NCBI GenBank assembly: GCA_946479435.1 | Contig: CAMLFX010000013.1 | Span: 1 to 45,908, forward strand | Length of the DNA stretch: 45,908 nucleotides | Direction of reading: 5' to 3' | DNA from: an uncultured Sphingobacteriales bacterium | GTDB taxonomy: Bacteria > Bacteroidota > Bacteroidia > Chitinophagales > Chitinophagaceae | Part shown: piece by piece, positions 16,375 to 24,013 of the stretch | How positions within the stretch are numbered: position 1 is the stretch's first letter | How the letters are laid out: every line of letters begins with the position of its first letter | Notes under the pieces: model-generated | Told to the model about the DNA's origin: nothing | Databases searched by the model: none | The model's input: the letters and a program-made list of their open reading frames with translations, nothing else | Position numbers and translations under genes: made by a program

Positions 16375-18012
16375 ATGCAATCACATAGCATATCCGGCCA
16401 TCTTGTCGATATATTTCAACGAGACACCTATCCCGTAAAAGTGACCATAAACAATGGCATTATTATCTCCATTGAAAGAATTGCTGATGCACCCATGCAG
16501 TATATTCTTCCTGGCTTTATAGATGCGCATGTGCATATTGAAAGCTCAATGTTACTGCCTTCAACTTTTGCACGCATGGCCGTGGCGCATGGCACTGTAG
16601 CCACAGTATCCGACCCTCATGAAATAGCGAATGTATGCGGTATTGAGGGCATTCAATATATGATTGATAACAGCAAACAATCTCCCTTTAAATTCTTCTT
16701 CGGCGCACCTTCATGTGTTCCTGCCACCGGCTTCGAAACTGCGGGTGCAGCAATTAATAGCATAGACACTGAAAAATTATTGCAACAACCCGATATATGG
16801 TATTTGTCGGAAATGATGAACTACCCCGGCGTTCTATTCAAGGACAAGGAAGTTCTTGCAAAAATAGAAGCAGCACTTCGTATTGGGAAACCTGTAGATG
16901 GACATGCACCTGGATTGATGGGTGATGATGCGCGTAATTATGCAACTGCAGGCATAACTACCGACCATGAATGCTTTACATTACAGGAAGCCTTGGGGAA
17001 GATAGAACTGGGCATGAACATTATAATAAGGGAGGGCAGCGCAGCAAAAAATTTCGAGGCGCTCCATCCTCTTATCAGTAGCCATCCTGATAAAGTAATG
17101 TTCTGCAGCGATGACAAACATCCCGATGAGCTGGAAGTTGGACATATTAATGTGTTAGTGAAAAGAGCGTTAGCTAAAGGTCATAACGTGTACAATGTGT
17201 TGACTGCTGCATGTATTAATCCTGTACACCATTACAAATTACCTGTTGGCTTATTGCAAACCGGTGATGCCGCTGACTTTATAGTTATTGATAGCATAAA
17301 TGATTTCAACGTTCTACAAACCTATATCAACGGGCAATTAGTTGCTGAAAATGGCAAAACGTTGCTGCCCTACCTGCAAGCTAAATCTATCAACAATTTT
17401 AATGCTACGCCAAAACAGGTTCAGGATTTCTCAATACCTGTAACTGCTAACCAACCAAACTTAAGAGTAATAGAAGCTATAGAAGGACAGCTAATAACGA
17501 ATGAATTGATAATGCCCGGCAAAGTAAAAGATGGTAATTTAATAAGTGATATAGAAAATGATATTTTAAAAATTGCAGTTGTTAATCGTTATGAAGCAAA
17601 TGCAAAACCTGCAATTGCATTCATCAAGAACTTTGGGTTGAAACATGGCGCAATAGCTTCAACCGTAGCACACGACTGCCATAATATCATTGCAGTAGGC
17701 GCAGACGATGAAAGCATCTGTAAAGCGATAAATGCACTGGTAAAACATAAAGGTGGCATTTGTGTAGTGAACAATAACGAAGAATATGTATTACCCTTGC
17801 CTGTTGCAGGTCTTATGTCATTAGAAGATGGACCTGAAGTATCAACAAAATACACTGCTATTGACAAAAAAGCAAAACAACTTGGCACACCTCTTCAGGC
17901 TCCATTCATGACATTGTCTTTCATGGCATTGTTAGTGATTCCTTCATTAAAACTCAGCGACAAGGGATTGTTCAATGGAAAAGAATTTCACTTTACTTCT
18001 CTTACTGTATAA
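16375..18012 (+). CDS. ade: Adenine deaminase
   Basis: A 545-residue amidohydrolase converting adenine to hypoxanthine in purine salvage. The N-terminal urease-like beta domain is followed by the metal site [38 protein letters not shown] and [11 protein letters not shown]. The C-terminal domain carries [20 protein letters not shown] and the LEDGPEVS segment specific to the Ade family. All metal and active-site motifs are intact and the length is normal. A near-consensus -7 box ends 4 nt before the ATG. It converges on an aminotransferase gene with a hairpin between them. Confidence 0.95.
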   Translation: MQSHSISGHLVDIFQRDTYPVKVTINNGIIISIERIADAPMQYILPGFIDAHVHIESSMLLPSTFARMAVAHGTVATVSDPHEIANVCGIEGIQYMIDNSKQSPFKFFFGAPSCVPATGFETAGAAINSIDTEKLLQQPDIWYLSEMMNYPGVLFKDKEVLAKIEAALRIGKPVDGHAPGLMGDDARNYATAGITTDHECFTLQEALGKIELGMNIIIREGSAAKNFEALHPLISSHPDKVMFCSDDKHPDELEVGHINVLVKRALAKGHNVYNVLTAACINPVHHYKLPVGLLQTGDAADFIVIDSINDFNVLQTYINGQLVAENGKTLLPYLQAKSINNFNATPKQVQDFSIPVTANQPNLRVIEAIEGQLITNELIMPGKVKDGNLISDIENDILKIAVVNRYEANAKPAIAFIKNFGLKHGAIASTVAHDCHNIIAVGADDESICKAINALVKHKGGICVVNNNEEYVLPLPVAGLMSLEDGPEVSTKYTAIDKKAKQLGTPLQAPFMTLSFMALLVIPSLKLSDKGLFNGKEFHFTSLTV

Positions 18013-18016
18013 AAGT

Positions 18017-18039
18017 ATAGCCATCAATTTGATGGCTAT
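18017..18039. terminator. Hairpin between convergent ade and aminotransferase genes
   Basis: A perfect 9-bp stem, ATAGCCATC with GATGGCTAT, and a 5-nt loop. The T-run after it is poor on both strands, so termination is likely but not certain. Confidence 0.55.
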
Positions 18040-18065
18040 TACCTAACAATATAAAATTAGATCGA

Positions 18066-19256
18066 TTAGTTCTTATATACTTTCAGGGCAGCTTCCAGGC
18101 AGTCCATTGCCGCATTGATATCGTCTTCATTCAATACATAAGCCAGGCGCACTTCATTAAACCCTTTGCCCGATGTAGCGTAAAAGCCTGAAGCAGGTGC
18201 CATCATTATGGTTGCGCCGTTATATTCAAATTCTTCCAGCAGCCACTGGCAAAACCGTTCGCTGTCTTCCACGGGCAATTTAGCCATCGCATAGAATGCG
18301 CCACCAGGCATAGGGCAGGTTACACCATCCATTGCCTGCAACCTTCTTACCAGCAGGTCGCGGCGCCTGTTGTATTCAGCATGCACTTTACTGAAATAAT
18401 CAGCCGGTAGATCTACAGCTGCTTCACCAAGTATTTGCGCCAAAGATGGGGGGCTTAGGCGGGCCTGTGCAAACTTCATTGCGGCACCCAGCACACGTTG
18501 GTTGTGGGTTACAAAAGCTCCTATACGCCCACCGCACGCGCTGTACCTTTTCGATATTGTATCTAACAGGATTGCGTGTTGATCCAACCCTTCCAAAGAC
18601 AGGGCAGATATATGTTTCTGGCCATCATAGCAAAACTCACGATAGGCTTCGTCGCTAAACAGGAAAAGGTCGTGCTTCAGACATATTTGTTTCAGCACAT
18701 CCAATTCTTCCTGGCTATACAGGTAGCCCGTAGGATTGTTAGGATTGCATATCATGATAGCCTTGGTGCGCGTCGTCACAGCCTGTTCAAAAGCTTCAAG
18801 CGGAGGCAATGAAAAACCTGTTTCTATACTTGATGGTATGGGTACTACCTTTACTCCGGCACTAGTTGAAAAGCCGTTATAGTTAGCGTAGAAAGGCTCC
18901 GGAATAATTATCTCATCACCTTCATCAAGGCAGCTCATTATGGCAAACGATATCGCTTCAGAGCCCCCTGTTGTTACAATTATCTCGTTATAATCAACTT
19001 CCACATTATGGCGCTTGTAATACTCTACCAGTTTCTTACGGTAGCTTTCATTACCCGCGCTATGGCTATATTCCAATATCTTGATATCTGACTTCTTTAT
19101 AGCGTCCAGAATTGCAGGTGGTGTTTCTATATCAGGCTGGCCAATATTCAGGTGGTACACTTTTACACCTCTTTTTTTAGCTTCTTCAGAATAAGGAACA
19201 AGTTTGCGTATGGGCGATGGTGGCATTAATGAACCACGATGTGATATTACCGGCAT
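18066..19256 (-). CDS. PLP-dependent class I/II aminotransferase
   Basis: A 396-residue fold-type I aminotransferase of the aspartate-aminotransferase-like group. The N-terminus has YHLNIGQPDIETPP, TGGSEAISFAI contacts the cofactor phosphate, ICNPNNPTG is the substrate-binding loop, DEAYREF contains the Asp that pairs with the PLP nitrogen, and Lys236 in DTISKRYSACGGRIG is the Schiff-base lysine. The likely amino donor is aspartate or another common amino acid; it is not resolved. A -7 box ends 4 nt before the first ATG, although Met11 is an alternative start. Confidence 0.9.
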   Translation of the reverse strand: MPVISHRGSLMPPSPIRKLVPYSEEAKKRGVKVYHLNIGQPDIETPPAILDAIKKSDIKILEYSHSAGNESYRKKLVEYYKRHNVEVDYNEIIVTTGGSEAISFAIMSCLDEGDEIIIPEPFYANYNGFSTSAGVKVVPIPSSIETGFSLPPLEAFEQAVTTRTKAIMICNPNNPTGYLYSQEELDVLKQICLKHDLFLFSDEAYREFCYDGQKHISALSLEGLDQHAILLDTISKRYSACGGRIGAFVTHNQRVLGAAMKFAQARLSPPSLAQILGEAAVDLPADYFSKVHAEYNRRRDLLVRRLQAMDGVTCPMPGGAFYAMAKLPVEDSERFCQWLLEEFEYNGATIMMAPASGFYATSGKGFNEVRLAYVLNEDDINAAMDCLEAALKVYKN

Positions 19257-19260
19257 GGCG

Positions 19261-19268
19261 CAAAATTA
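19261..19268 (-). promoter_or_regulatory. -7 promoter box TAATTTTG, 4 nt before aminotransferase ATG
   Basis: On the minus strand the box is followed by CGCC and the ATG, identical in spacer sequence to the nadD promoter. Confidence 0.6.
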
Positions 19269-19299
19269 GTAAATGGAAACATTAATAACGTTAACCTAT

Positions 19300-19331
19300 A
19301 AAAAAAATAGCCCTGCAAAATGCAAGGCTAT
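19300..19331 (-). terminator. Terminator of the DUF1573 genes
   Basis: On the minus strand a stem built from TAGCC/GGCTA and TGCA/TGCA, with one mismatch between the two parts, is followed by eight T. It lies 20 nt past the stop of the second DUF1573 gene. Confidence 0.7.
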
Positions 19332-19351
19332 AAAATATAGTCAATTAGTAA

Positions 19352-19774
19352 TTAGTTCTTTTTATCGGTTGCTTCAGCAGGATTTTGCGCAGCTATCACT
19401 GTACCTTTAATATGAAGTTCATAACGCTCTTTATTGTCAACTTTCTTAGCGTTCGATTGAATAAACACATCTTTATTGAAAGGAGCTACACGGCCTTGTG
19501 TATTATACTTTACAGTTAGCTTACCTTTTTTACCTGGCAAAATTGGTTCTTTAGGCCATTCGGGAGTGGTGCAACCGCAAGATGCAGATGCATTTTGAAT
19601 GATCAAAGGCTCATTACCTACGTTAGTAAATTCAAATACATGCGTAGCTACAGGGCCTTCTTTTATGGTACCAAAATCATGAGTATCACCACCTTTGAAT
19701 TTAAATTCCGGCTGAGCTTGTACACCCACTGCAGTTGCAGCAAGAATCATCAGAGTAACGAATAGTTGTTTCAT
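19352..19774 (-). CDS. Exported DUF1573 domain protein
   Basis: A 140-residue protein with a clear signal peptide (KQLFVTLMILAATAVGVQA, cleavage near residue 20) and one DUF1573 immunoglobulin-like domain. The domain is marked by HDFGTIKEG, FEFTNVGNEPLIIQ and ASCGCTTPEWPKEPILPG (Cys66 and Cys68). DUF1573 domains are common in Bacteroidota periplasmic or surface proteins and have no assigned activity. It lies 39 nt behind a second DUF1573 gene on the same strand and shows the same core motifs, so the pair looks like a tandem duplication in one operon. A terminator follows. Confidence 0.9.
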   Translation of the reverse strand: MKQLFVTLMILAATAVGVQAQPEFKFKGGDTHDFGTIKEGPVATHVFEFTNVGNEPLIIQNASASCGCTTPEWPKEPILPGKKGKLTVKYNTQGRVAPFNKDVFIQSNAKKVDNKERYELHIKGTVIAAQNPAEATDKKN

Positions 19775-19813
19775 TGTTTGTTTTTATTTTCTATGTTTTT
19801 GTAAAAGAAGATA

Positions 19814-20338
19814 TTAATTAGTCTTAACCATCGACGAGTTTTGGGGCACTGAACTTTCCGGTGCTTTTTCTACATTACCCTTAATAGTCAGTACTTTGTT
19901 GCCTGCGTTGGAAGTAATAGTTATTGTTTTAGTAAAAGCATTAGGGCGGCCAACTGTATTATAAGAGGCCTTAACGGTGCCTGCTTTACCGGGCAATACA
20001 GGATCTTTAGAATACGAAGGTGTAGTACAACCGCAAGAAGCTTGAACGTGTTGTATAATTATTGGCTCTTTACCAGTATTTGTAAAAGTAAATTCATACT
20101 CAGCAGCCGGGCCTTCGGCTATTGTTCCAAAATCATGTACTTCAGTTTTGAAAGCCATGTTCTCAGGTGCAAGGTTAGCTGATTTTGTAACCACTGTTGC
20201 CGGAGGAGCAGTTACACCTGGTGCCGTCAATGTTTTTGAAGCTGTTGGAGCAGCCGCTTTAACATTTTTTTTATCCTGCGCCATTACAGCACCCACGCTC
20301 ATTAATACAACACCTAATGATAGGATTGCTTTTTTCAT
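19814..20338 (-). CDS. Exported DUF1573 domain protein with Ala/Thr/Pro-rich linker
   Basis: A 174-residue paralogue of its downstream neighbour. The signal peptide (KKAILSLGVVLMSVGAVMA) is followed by a low-complexity Ala/Pro/Thr/Val linker (about residues 25-60) that the neighbour lacks. Then comes the DUF1573 domain with HDFGTIAEGPAAEYEF, NTGKEPIIIQHVQASCGCTTP (Cys102 and Cys104) and a polar C-terminal tail. It is probably the first gene of the two-gene operon, with a -7 box (TAAATTTG) 34 nt upstream. Confidence 0.9.
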   Translation of the reverse strand: MKKAILSLGVVLMSVGAVMAQDKKNVKAAAPTASKTLTAPGVTAPPATVVTKSANLAPENMAFKTEVHDFGTIAEGPAAEYEFTFTNTGKEPIIIQHVQASCGCTTPSYSKDPVLPGKAGTVKASYNTVGRPNAFTKTITITSNAGNKVLTIKGNVEKAPESSVPQNSSMVKTN

Positions 20339-20372
20339 ATTTTTTTGATTTAAAATTGATAATTGAGGTTCA

Positions 20373-20380
20373 CAAATTTA
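20373..20380 (-). promoter_or_regulatory. -7 promoter box TAAATTTG for the DUF1573 operon
   Basis: An exact TAnnTTTG match on the minus strand. A TTTG lies about 15 nt further upstream, shorter than the usual -33 spacing. Confidence 0.5.
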
Positions 20381-20477
20381 ATACATAGACTTCAACAAAC
20401 ATGCTATGGTTTGTTAAGCACTTGCCAAATTTAGATTTTTTATTTGTAATACCCTACCTATCTTAGCCTTGCTCTAT

Positions 20478-21041
20478 ATGGAACAAGACATATCAAATTG
20501 CATAAAAACAATATGTAATTCGGGAGTTATTTTATACCCTACCGATACAGTTTGGGGCATAGGTTGTGATGCGTTGAATGAAAAGGCTGTGGAAAAGGTT
20601 TTCAGCATAAAAAACCGGCCTAAAAACAAGAGCCTTATAGTATTGCTGGCCGAACCCAGAGAAGTGTTGCAATATGTTGCTAACCCACACCCTGATATTA
20701 TCGATATTCTTGAGCATTTTACCACCCCCACAACCGTAATATATGATGGTGCATTGGATTTTCCCGACAACGTTATAAACAACGATGGGTCTATAGCAAT
20801 AAGAGTAACCAACGACCCTTTTTGCAAAGCACTGATAAAACGCTTACGCAAACCCATTATATCAACTTCAGCCAACCTTAGCGGCGAACCAACAGCCCCA
20901 CTTTTTAAAGACATATCGGAAACCATAAAACAGCGCGTTGATTATATTGTGCAATACCGGCAAAACGATATGGAAATAAAAGCCCCTTCCCGCCTAGTGA
21001 AAATACGCGATGATGGCAGCCTGGAAATATTGCGTGCCTAA
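20478..21041 (+). CDS. L-threonylcarbamoyladenylate synthase (TsaC/Sua5/YciO family)
   Basis: A 187-residue protein of the enzyme family that makes threonylcarbamoyl-AMP for the t6A37 modification of tRNA. YPTDTVWGIGCDA, FSIKNRPKNKSLIVLLA (the KxR...K substrate-binding set), SIAIRV and STSANLSGEPT are all present. It has only the catalytic domain, so it is the TsaC/YciO form rather than full-length Sua5. The start is ATG 20478; a TTG at 20469 overlaps a near-consensus -7 box (TAGCCTTG, 20464-20471). The neighbouring CCA-adding enzyme also acts on tRNA. Confidence 0.9.
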   Translation: MEQDISNCIKTICNSGVILYPTDTVWGIGCDALNEKAVEKVFSIKNRPKNKSLIVLLAEPREVLQYVANPHPDIIDILEHFTTPTTVIYDGALDFPDNVINNDGSIAIRVTNDPFCKALIKRLRKPIISTSANLSGEPTAPLFKDISETIKQRVDYIVQYRQNDMEIKAPSRLVKIRDDGSLEILRA

Positions 21042-21048
21042 TATGTTT

Positions 21049-21056
21049 TAGCTTTG
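21049..21056 (+). promoter_or_regulatory. -7 promoter box TAGCTTTG, 7 nt before ATG
   Basis: An exact TAnnTTTG match in the 22-nt gap between the TsaC-family gene and the CCA-adding enzyme gene. It implies a very short or absent leader. Confidence 0.5.
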
Positions 21057-21063
21057 CGACAGT

Positions 21064-22476
21064 ATGGATATTATCTGCACAGAAGAGGAACTGCAATTAT
21101 TCAATAAAATAGCGCAAGCCGCTCAGCAACTCCACATACATTGCTTCCTGATAGGTGGCTTCGTACGAGATAAAATACTGGGGCGCCCCACTAAAGATGC
21201 TGATATAGTATGCGACGGTGATGGTATTCAACTGGCCCATGCCGTTGCTGCGCTATTACCCAATAAACCATCCGTCAATTTCTTCAAAACTTTTGGAACA
21301 GCGCAATTTTGTATAAACGGTTTTGATGTAGAGTTTGTAGGGGCACGAAAAGAATCATATAATTTCAACTCCCGCAAGCCTGAAGTTGAGAAAGGCACTT
21401 TAGAAGACGACCAAAACAGGCGCGACTTTACTATAAATGCTATGGCCATTAGCCTTAACGAAAGCGATTATGGTAAACTTAGCGATCCCTTCAATGGTTT
21501 GAAAGACCTGGAAGACAAAATAATCCGTACACCCTTAGATCCCGATATCACTTTCTCCGATGACCCCCTGCGTATGATGCGTGCTATACGCTTCGCCACA
21601 CAGCTGGGCTTCGACATACTGCCCGAAACATTTGCCGCTATCAGCAAAAACAAAGAGCGAATCAAAATTGTGTCGCAAGAGCGGATAACCGATGAATTGA
21701 ATAAAATTATTACCACCCCTAAACCATCTATTGGTTTCGATCTTTTATACCGGTCAGGTTTATTGGCACTTATTTTCCCTCAGCTAACAGATCTTGCAGG
21801 TGTTGAAATAGTGGAAGGCAAAGGCCATAAAGATAATTTTTATCACACCCTTCAGGTACTTGATAATGTAGCTACACGCAGCAATGATATTTGGCTGCGC
21901 TGGGCAGCAATTTTACACGATATTGCCAAACCAGCCACAAAACGTTTTGAAGATGGTCATGGCTGGACATTTCATGGCCATGAAGTAGTGGGGGCAAAAA
22001 TGACACCACGCATTTTCAAACAGCTGAAATTGCCACAAAACGAAAAAATGAAGTATGTGGCCAAGCTGGTTAATCTACACTTACGCCCTATCAGCCTCAC
22101 AAAAGAAGACATTACCGACTCGGCCATGCGCAGATTGCTTTTTGATGCCGGCGAAGACCTTGAAGACCTGATGATACTTTGTGAAAGCGATATTACTTCG
22201 AAGAATAAATTAAAAGTAAAACGCTACCTGGAAAATTTTGAGCTGGTAAAAGAACGGCTAAAAGAAGTAGAAGAAAACGACCGCATCCGCAACTGGCAGC
22301 CTCCTATTAGTGGCGAAGAAATAATGAGCCTGTTCAATCTGCCTCCCTCGCGCGATGTAGGAACCCTTAAAACTGCTGTACGCGAAGCAATACTCGATGG
22401 CATCATTCCCAACACATACGATGCTGCATTTCATTTTATTCAGCAAAAAGCTATAGAATTAGGCATAAAAAAATAA
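21064..22476 (+). CDS. cca: CCA-adding tRNA nucleotidyltransferase with HD domain
   Basis: A 470-residue class II nucleotidyltransferase that builds or repairs the 3' CCA end of t[22 protein letters not shown] (residues 31-49, catalytic Asp45 and Asp47) is the palm motif. [10 protein letters not shown] and [18 protein letters not shown] are the ribose and nucleotide-selecting motifs. A C-terminal HD domain follows ([14 protein letters not shown] and [10 protein letters not shown]). Poly(A) polymerases share the fold, but the HD domain and full set of motifs favour CCA addition. A bidirectional terminator lies just past its stop. Confidence 0.92.
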   Translation: MDIICTEEELQLFNKIAQAAQQLHIHCFLIGGFVRDKILGRPTKDADIVCDGDGIQLAHAVAALLPNKPSVNFFKTFGTAQFCINGFDVEFVGARKESYNFNSRKPEVEKGTLEDDQNRRDFTINAMAISLNESDYGKLSDPFNGLKDLEDKIIRTPLDPDITFSDDPLRMMRAIRFATQLGFDILPETFAAISKNKERIKIVSQERITDELNKIITTPKPSIGFDLLYRSGLLALIFPQLTDLAGVEIVEGKGHKDNFYHTLQVLDNVATRSNDIWLRWAAILHDIAKPATKRFEDGHGWTFHGHEVVGAKMTPRIFKQLKLPQNEKMKYVAKLVNLHLRPISLTKEDITDSAMRRLLFDAGEDLEDLMILCESDITSKNKLKVKRYLENFELVKERLKEVEENDRIRNWQPPISGEEIMSLFNLPPSRDVGTLKTAVREAILDGIIPNTYDAAFHFIQQKAIELGIKK

Positions 22477-22498
22477 ACGCTCCAAAAGGAGCGTTTAT
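22473..22498. terminator. Bidirectional terminator between cca and the beta-helix lipoprotein gene
   Basis: A perfect 11-bp stem, ATAAACGCTCC with GGAGCGTTTAT, around an AAAA loop. A-runs before it favour the minus strand. Confidence 0.75.
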
Positions 22499-22534
22499 AC
22501 TATCTATTAATAGTCCCGACTATTTCAAATTATA

Positions 22535-23932
22535 CTAGTAAGCTGTTTCTTCAGCAGCCCATGTAGTCCAATCTTTAGTCCAGTCGTTTGAAGTATCGAA
22601 TGCACCACGGTAAGCTACACTTTGGAAGCCCGAAACACCAGTGAAATCGGCACCAGCTATAGCAGGTGAACTGCTTTTAAGCACGAAGCTAGGACGACCG
22701 GTTTTTGAAGAAACTGCAGGAGAAAACTTATATGCATCAGCTATACCAGCCATTGGAGATTCTTCCAATACAGTTGTATTAGTAGCATTCATTAAAGCAG
22801 TCCATGCAGCAGGATCAGTATCATTCAAAGTAGCTTTGAAAGGAACTGTGCAACCTGCGAAGATGTTGTTTTTGAATTTAAGGTTACCGGCAATCATATT
22901 AGCTGAAGTAGGTGTACCTTTTGTGTCGTCTATATAAAGACCTACAGGGTAACCAGTGAATATCGAGTTGATGATTGTTTCAGATGAGTTACGGCGTATT
23001 TGAGCACCATGTTGGAAGTTAGCGTTGATACCGGAATTTCCTTTAGTAGCAATTGGGCCAACAATAGTCATGTTAGAGAACATTGCCTTAGTCTGAGGAG
23101 TGTGGGTAGAACCATTACCATCGTTATCTGATTCAAAACCATTAGAACCTGATACGTCAGCAGTTGTCAGTACACGTTGCGCAAGACCAAATTGTACTTT
23201 ACCAGAGTAACCGAAATCAGTATCGAAATCATCATCCCAGGTATAGGTAGCTATCAGGTGATCGCAATTTACAGTACCGCCAAACCATTCGTAAGCGTCA
23301 TCGCCTGAACGGTAAACCTGTACGTAGCTGATAGTTGTACCTGCACCTACGCCACCCATTGTAAGACCATTGATCTCGTTATCAGGAGAGTATGCTACAC
23401 CCGCAAATTCAATACGAACATACTTTAATGTACCTGAGTTATCAGATGCATCGCTGCCACCATAATAAATATAATCTTTTTCGCTACCACCGGCAGTTGG
23501 CGTTAAACCACCTTCAATTTTAGCTTCACCACCATCAGGGTTAATAGGAGCTTTACCTAAAAGGATAACACCGCCCCAGTCACCTTCGCGACGTGCGCCT
23601 GTAGCTTGTGCAGAGGTGAAAACGATTGGCTGGGTAGCAGTACCTTCTGCCATTACTTTACCACCACGGGCTACAACAAGTGTACCTTTTGATGCTTTTT
23701 CACCCATAATAACCGTACCTGGTTGAATAGTAAGTGTTGCACCTGATTTTACATACACAAAACCTTTTAGCAAATACTTTTTGTCTGAAGTAAGCGTTTG
23801 GTTTGCAGAGATGTCACCGCTAAGTTCTACAACATCACTTTCTGGGGTTGGATCAACAGTTGTCGGATTCTTGTCTTTACAAGCACCGAAGAAGATTGTT
23901 AAGGATAAGCTGGCTAATAGAAGCTTTTTCAT
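22535..23932 (-). CDS. Surface lipoprotein with right-handed beta-helix repeats
   Basis: A 465-residue protein. A signal peptide ends in FFGAC, with the lipid-anchored Cys at residue 18, followed by an acidic/Pro linker (residues 19-36). The body has the repeating, Gly/Asp-rich pattern of a parallel beta-helix: GATLTIQPGTVIMGE, GDWGGVILLGKAPIN, LKYVRIEFAGVAYSPDNEINGLTMGG in part, DDAYEWFGGTVNCDHLIA and DDDFDTDFGYSGKVQFGLAQR. It resembles a widespread Bacteroidota lipoprotein family of unknown function, often encoded with a TonB receptor as here. It has its own promoter with 11-bp repeats shared with the receptor gene. Surface exposure and ligand binding are inferred. Confidence 0.85.
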   Translation of the reverse strand: MKKLLLASLSLTIFFGACKDKNPTTVDPTPESDVVELSGDISANQTLTSDKKYLLKGFVYVKSGATLTIQPGTVIMGEKASKGTLVVARGGKVMAEGTATQPIVFTSAQATGARREGDWGGVILLGKAPINPDGGEAKIEGGLTPTAGGSEKDYIYYGGSDASDNSGTLKYVRIEFAGVAYSPDNEINGLTMGGVGAGTTISYVQVYRSGDDAYEWFGGTVNCDHLIATYTWDDDFDTDFGYSGKVQFGLAQRVLTTADVSGSNGFESDNDGNGSTHTPQTKAMFSNMTIVGPIATKGNSGINANFQHGAQIRRNSSETIINSIFTGYPVGLYIDDTKGTPTSANMIAGNLKFKNNIFAGCTVPFKATLNDTDPAAWTALMNATNTTVLEESPMAGIADAYKFSPAVSSKTGRPSFVLKSSSPAIAGADFTGVSGFQSVAYRGAFDTSNDWTKDWTTWAAEETAY

Positions 23933-23954
23933 TGTTTGCTTTTTAAATTTACTG

Positions 23955-23962
23955 CGAAAGTA
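23955..23962 (-). promoter_or_regulatory. Probable -7 box TACTTTCG of the beta-helix lipoprotein gene
   Basis: It differs from TAnnTTTG at one base, on the minus strand, about 22 nt before the ATG. It lies 26 nt downstream of the nearer operator repeat, with the upstream repeat a further 22 nt away. Confidence 0.45.
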
Positions 23963-23980
23963 TGTGGTGTATTTAATGCC

Positions 23981-24010
23981 AATGTTACGTCAGCATTAAC
24001 TTAATGTTAA
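23981..24010 (-). promoter_or_regulatory. Pho-box-like direct repeats upstream of the beta-helix lipoprotein gene
   Basis: On the minus strand TTAACATT (24010-24003) and GTAACATT (23988-23981) are exactly 22 nt apart, that is two 11-nt units. The same core and spacing occur before the TonB receptor gene. The repeats start 3 nt past the TonB receptor stop codon. PhoB/PhoP-type response regulators bind 11-bp-spaced TTAACA-like repeats, so an OmpR-family regulator is a reasonable inference. Confidence 0.6.
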
Positions 24011-24013
24011 GTG

